64,000 bases of DNA from positions 1 through 64,000 of the forward strand of contig NZ_JAXHDF010000008.1 of NCBI RefSeq assembly GCF_037071985.1, in the 5' to 3' direction. The translations under genes and the position numbers were made by a program. Every line of letters begins with the position of its first letter. The stretch's first letter is position 1. The notes under the pieces were generated by a model. That model saw nothing but the letters and a program-made list of their open reading frames with translations, had not been told where the DNA came from and made no database searches. This document shows positions 62,127 through 64,000 of the stretch, piece by piece. The DNA is from Pseudogracilibacillus sp037071985 (lineage in GTDB: Bacteria; Bacillota; Bacilli; Bacillales; Amphibacillaceae).

Positions 62127-62130
62127 AAAC

Positions 62131-62673
62131 TTATTTATTTAATTCAAAAATACTTACTTCATCTGTATCATCTTGTTCTTTCACCTGAACGACGACGAGT
62201 TCTTCTTTTGAAGTTGGAATATTTTTTCCGACATAATCTGCTCTGATCGGTAATTCCCGATGACCACGATCCGTTAATACAGCTAACTGGATTTGCGATG
62301 GTCTGCCGATATCCATTACAGCGTCCATTGCCGCTCTAACAGTTCTTCCAGTAAATAATACATCATCGACTAAAATGACTGTTTTATTTGTTACGTCAAT
62401 TTCAATATTTGTTGAAATTAACTTAGGATCTAATGATTTCTTTTGTAAATCGTCTCGATACAACGTAATATCAACTTCTCCAATCGGGACAGCGATCTTC
62501 TCAATTTGATTAATTTTCTGTTGTAATCGTTGCGCTAGGGGTGTCCCTCTTGTTTTAATTCCTACTAAAACAAGATTATCTCCACCCTTATTTCGTTCTA
62601 AGATTTCATGTGCAATTCTAGTCAATGCTCTATTCACCGCTGAGTCATCAAGAATAGTAGTTTTCTTATTCAC
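62131..62673 (-). CDS. pyrR: Bifunctional pyr operon regulator/uracil phosphoribosyltransferase PyrR
   Basis: UMP-responsive RNA-binding protein that triggers attenuation of the pyr operon and has minor UPRTase activity. The 180-residue protein has ALTRIAHEILERNKGGDNLVLVGIKTRG, IAVPIGEVDITLYRDDL and the PRPP loop VILVDDVLFTGRTVRAAMDAV, then GRPSQIQLAVLTDRGHRELPIRADYVGKNIPTS. The frame opens at 62736, inside the attenuator terminator, so the GTG at 62673, behind GGGGGTGGGAGA, is the credible start and gives normal length. It is first gene of the operon. Confidence 0.97.
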   Translation of the reverse strand: MNKKTTILDDSAVNRALTRIAHEILERNKGGDNLVLVGIKTRGTPLAQRLQQKINQIEKIAVPIGEVDITLYRDDLQKKSLDPKLISTNIEIDVTNKTVILVDDVLFTGRTVRAAMDAVMDIGRPSQIQLAVLTDRGHRELPIRADYVGKNIPTSKEELVVVQVKEQDDTDEVSIFELNK

Positions 62674-62693
62674 TCTCCCACCCCCTGTAACAT

Positions 62694-62786
62694 ATAAAAA
62701 ACCTTTCACCAGGTAGAGGTAAAAGGTTTTGGACATACGTCGCTAAAGTTCCATTTCCTTATTAGCCTCTCTGGACTATATTAAAG
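62694..62786 (-). promoter_or_regulatory. PyrR-dependent attenuator in the pyrR leader
   Basis: The minus-strand leader has a consensus PyrR-binding loop (62756-62786: TTTAATATAGTCCAGAGAGG then CTAATAAGG), followed by a terminator stem ACCTTTTACC / GGTGAAAGGT (62701-62727) and a 6-T run. It lies directly before the pyrR start. This is the standard attenuation arrangement. Confidence 0.93.
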
Positions 62787-62840
62787 GATCTCATATTTAA
62801 TTTTAAACTATGCTTATTATTTCAAACTCATCATATAAAG

Positions 62841-63749
62841 TCAAGACATATTTTCTAGTCTTTGCAATAAATTTTTGAAATCACTAGGTTGATCAACTTT
62901 AAAAGTCATTCGTTCTTTTGTGGAAGGATGTAGAAAGCCGATCTGTTTTGAGAATAGTGCTTGTCCTTTTATTAAGGTAGATTTCTTACGACAATACACT
63001 TCATCTCCTACAATCGGATGATTAATATATTTTAAATGAACTCTGATTTGATGAGTACGGCCTGTCTTTAACTCACATTCGACATGCGTATATTGCTGAA
63101 ATCGCTTCAATACATGAAAGTGTGTTTCTGCCTCTTTTCCATTTTGTACAACCGCCATTTGTAATCTGTTTTTAGGATTACGACCAATTGGCGCTTTAAT
63201 TACTCCCTTAGAATGAGACATTACACCATAAGTAATTGCTTCATAAATGCGTGTTACAGTTTGATTTTTAAATTGCTCTTTTAAAAACTCATGTGTCTTA
63301 TTATCTTTAGCAGCAACTAAAATACCACTCGTATCTTTATCTAACCGATGGACAATCCCTGGACGGTCTTCTCCACTTAAGGTCGATAATTGTTTACAAT
63401 GATACATTAGACCATTTACCAATGTGTGAGAAGTCACTGTTTGTGTTGGATGTACAAGCATTCCTTTAGGTTTATTGATTACGATCAAAAACTCATCCTC
63501 ATATAAAATATGTAATGAAATAGGTTCTGCTTTTATTTCATCTTGTTTTTCTTCAGGTATACTCCAATTTATTTGATCGTTTCGTTTACATTTATAATTA
63601 GGCTTTTGTGATTCTCCATTTACTGTAACATATTCATCTTTAATCCACGCCTGCACTTGCTGACGTGAGTTAGCTTTATTTAATTCGGTTAAAAGTTTAT
63701 CTAGTCGAATGCCCTCTTTTTCTTCTTCAATTTTATATGAAAAAGTCAT
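62841..63749 (-). CDS. ylyB: RluD-family 23S rRNA pseudouridine synthase (YlyB)
   Basis: Pseudouridine synthase acting on large-subunit rRNA. The 302-residue protein has an N-terminal S4 RNA-binding domain (about 12-70: LDKLLTELNKANSRQQVQAWI) and a catalytic RluA/RluD domain with VINKPKGMLVHPT, the catalytic Asp in GIVHRLDKDTSGILVAAKD and ECELKTGRTHQIRVHLKYINHPIVGDEVY. Position between lspA and pyrR matches B. subtilis ylyB. The exact modified uridines are not determined by sequence. Confidence 0.94.
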   Translation of the reverse strand: MTFSYKIEEEKEGIRLDKLLTELNKANSRQQVQAWIKDEYVTVNGESQKPNYKCKRNDQINWSIPEEKQDEIKAEPISLHILYEDEFLIVINKPKGMLVHPTQTVTSHTLVNGLMYHCKQLSTLSGEDRPGIVHRLDKDTSGILVAAKDNKTHEFLKEQFKNQTVTRIYEAITYGVMSHSKGVIKAPIGRNPKNRLQMAVVQNGKEAETHFHVLKRFQQYTHVECELKTGRTHQIRVHLKYINHPIVGDEVYCRKKSTLIKGQALFSKQIGFLHPSTKERMTFKVDQPSDFKNLLQRLENMS

Positions 63750-63755
63750 GATGAA

Positions 63756-64000
63756 TTACTTCCTTTCTTTCGCTTTTCTTTCATCGAGAAAAGTAACAAG
63801 CAAAACAAGAATAACCCCTACCGATAATGCAGAGTCTGCCACATTAAAGATTGGAAAATCGTAGTTAATAATAATAAAGTCTAAAAAATCTACTACTTCT
63901 TTTCTAAACAATCGGTCAATAAAGTTACCAATTGCCCCTCCTAAAATTAAACTTAACGATATCGCCAGTAATTTATTTTCTTTGGCATGTGTTTGCATAT
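63756..64000 (-). CDS. lspA: Lipoprotein signal peptidase LspA (C-terminal part, cut by window edge)
   Basis: Aspartic membrane peptidase that removes lipoprotein signal peptides. About 80 C-terminal residues are visible, including both catalytic Asp regions: GGAIGNFIDRLFRKEVVDFLDF and FNVADSALSVGV. Two membrane helices (LLAISLSLILGG; LSVGVILVLLVTFL) and a charged tail are seen. The start lies beyond 64000, so the gene is partial here, not broken. It is followed by ylyB after 6 bp. Confidence 0.94.
   Translation of the reverse strand, partial: MQTHAKENKLLAISLSLILGGAIGNFIDRLFRKEVVDFLDFIIINYDFPIFNVADSALSVGVILVLLVTFLDERKAKERK

Noticed and set aside
62674..62736. Upstream extension of PyrR beginning at 62736
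   Set aside because: The extra codons lie in the attenuator terminator and T-run and do not match PyrR; the GTG at 62673 has a ribosome site.
1..64000. tRNA or rRNA genes
   Set aside because: No cloverleaf-like CCA-end or rRNA signature was noticed on either strand by eye; a tRNAscan run would be decisive.

Overview
This 64 kb window is the conserved 'codY to pyr' housekeeping block of a low-GC Gram-positive spore former (Bacillaceae). CodY, SpoVM, FapR, RemA, PrkC/PrpC, RbgA, PyrR-type attenuation and AT-rich codon use all point there. The style (many GGAGG ribosome binding sites, several TTG/GTG starts, family-typical intergenic repeats) would suit an Oceanobacillus/Virgibacillus/Gracilibacillus-like genus, but I cannot name the species. 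Nearly all genes lie on the minus strand, so transcription runs from high to low coordinates. Only rqcH, rpmB, a DUF1259 gene and a DUF1128 gene are on the plus strand. No tRNA, rRNA, CRISPR, prophage or transposase gene is visible.

Layout in transcription order. (a) 64000-53436: lspA (cut by the window edge), rluD/ylyB and the pyrimidine operon pyrR-pyrB-pyrC-pyrAB-pyrK-pyrD-pyrF-pyrE, with PyrR attenuators before pyrR and before pyrB and a terminator after pyrE. (b) 53435-51830: repeat-filled intergenic DNA, an orphan LysR regulator and rqcH. (c) 50030-46653: a Ca2+-type P-ATPase and a second repeat-rich gap of about 0.9 kb. (d) 46470-33868: yicC-like gene, remA, gmk, rpoZ, coaBC, priA, fmt, rsmB, prpC, prkC, rsgA, rpe, spoVM. 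(e) 33735-30594: plus-strand rpmB and a tandem DUF1259 gene, then fakA. (f) 30336-23836: recG, fapR-plsX-fabD-fabG-acpP with a FapR operator, and rnc. A small plus-strand DUF1128 gene follows. (g) 23307-14067: smc, ftsY, ylxM, ffh, rpsP, khpA, ylqD, rimM, trmD, rplS with an L19-type leader. (h) 13845-1: lepB, rbgA, rnhB, ylqG, ylqH, sucCD, dprA, topA, xerC, hslV, hslU, codY and its terminator.

The genes serve nucleotide and lipid synthesis, ribosome and secretion-machinery assembly, DNA repair and topology, and global regulation. The order matches the Bacillus subtilis map closely. The informative part is where it departs. Missing from their usual places are pyrAA, pyrP, the cysH sulfate-assimilation operon, def, thiN, yloU (Asp23), sdaAB/sdaAA and trmFO. 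Present instead are a two-domain DUF1259 gene, a DUF1128 gene, a LysR regulator, a signal peptidase and two repeat-rich intergenic regions. I found no clear new multi-gene system. The best leads are the tandem DUF1259 gene and the structured intergenic repeats, one of which is an array with a roughly 21-bp period.
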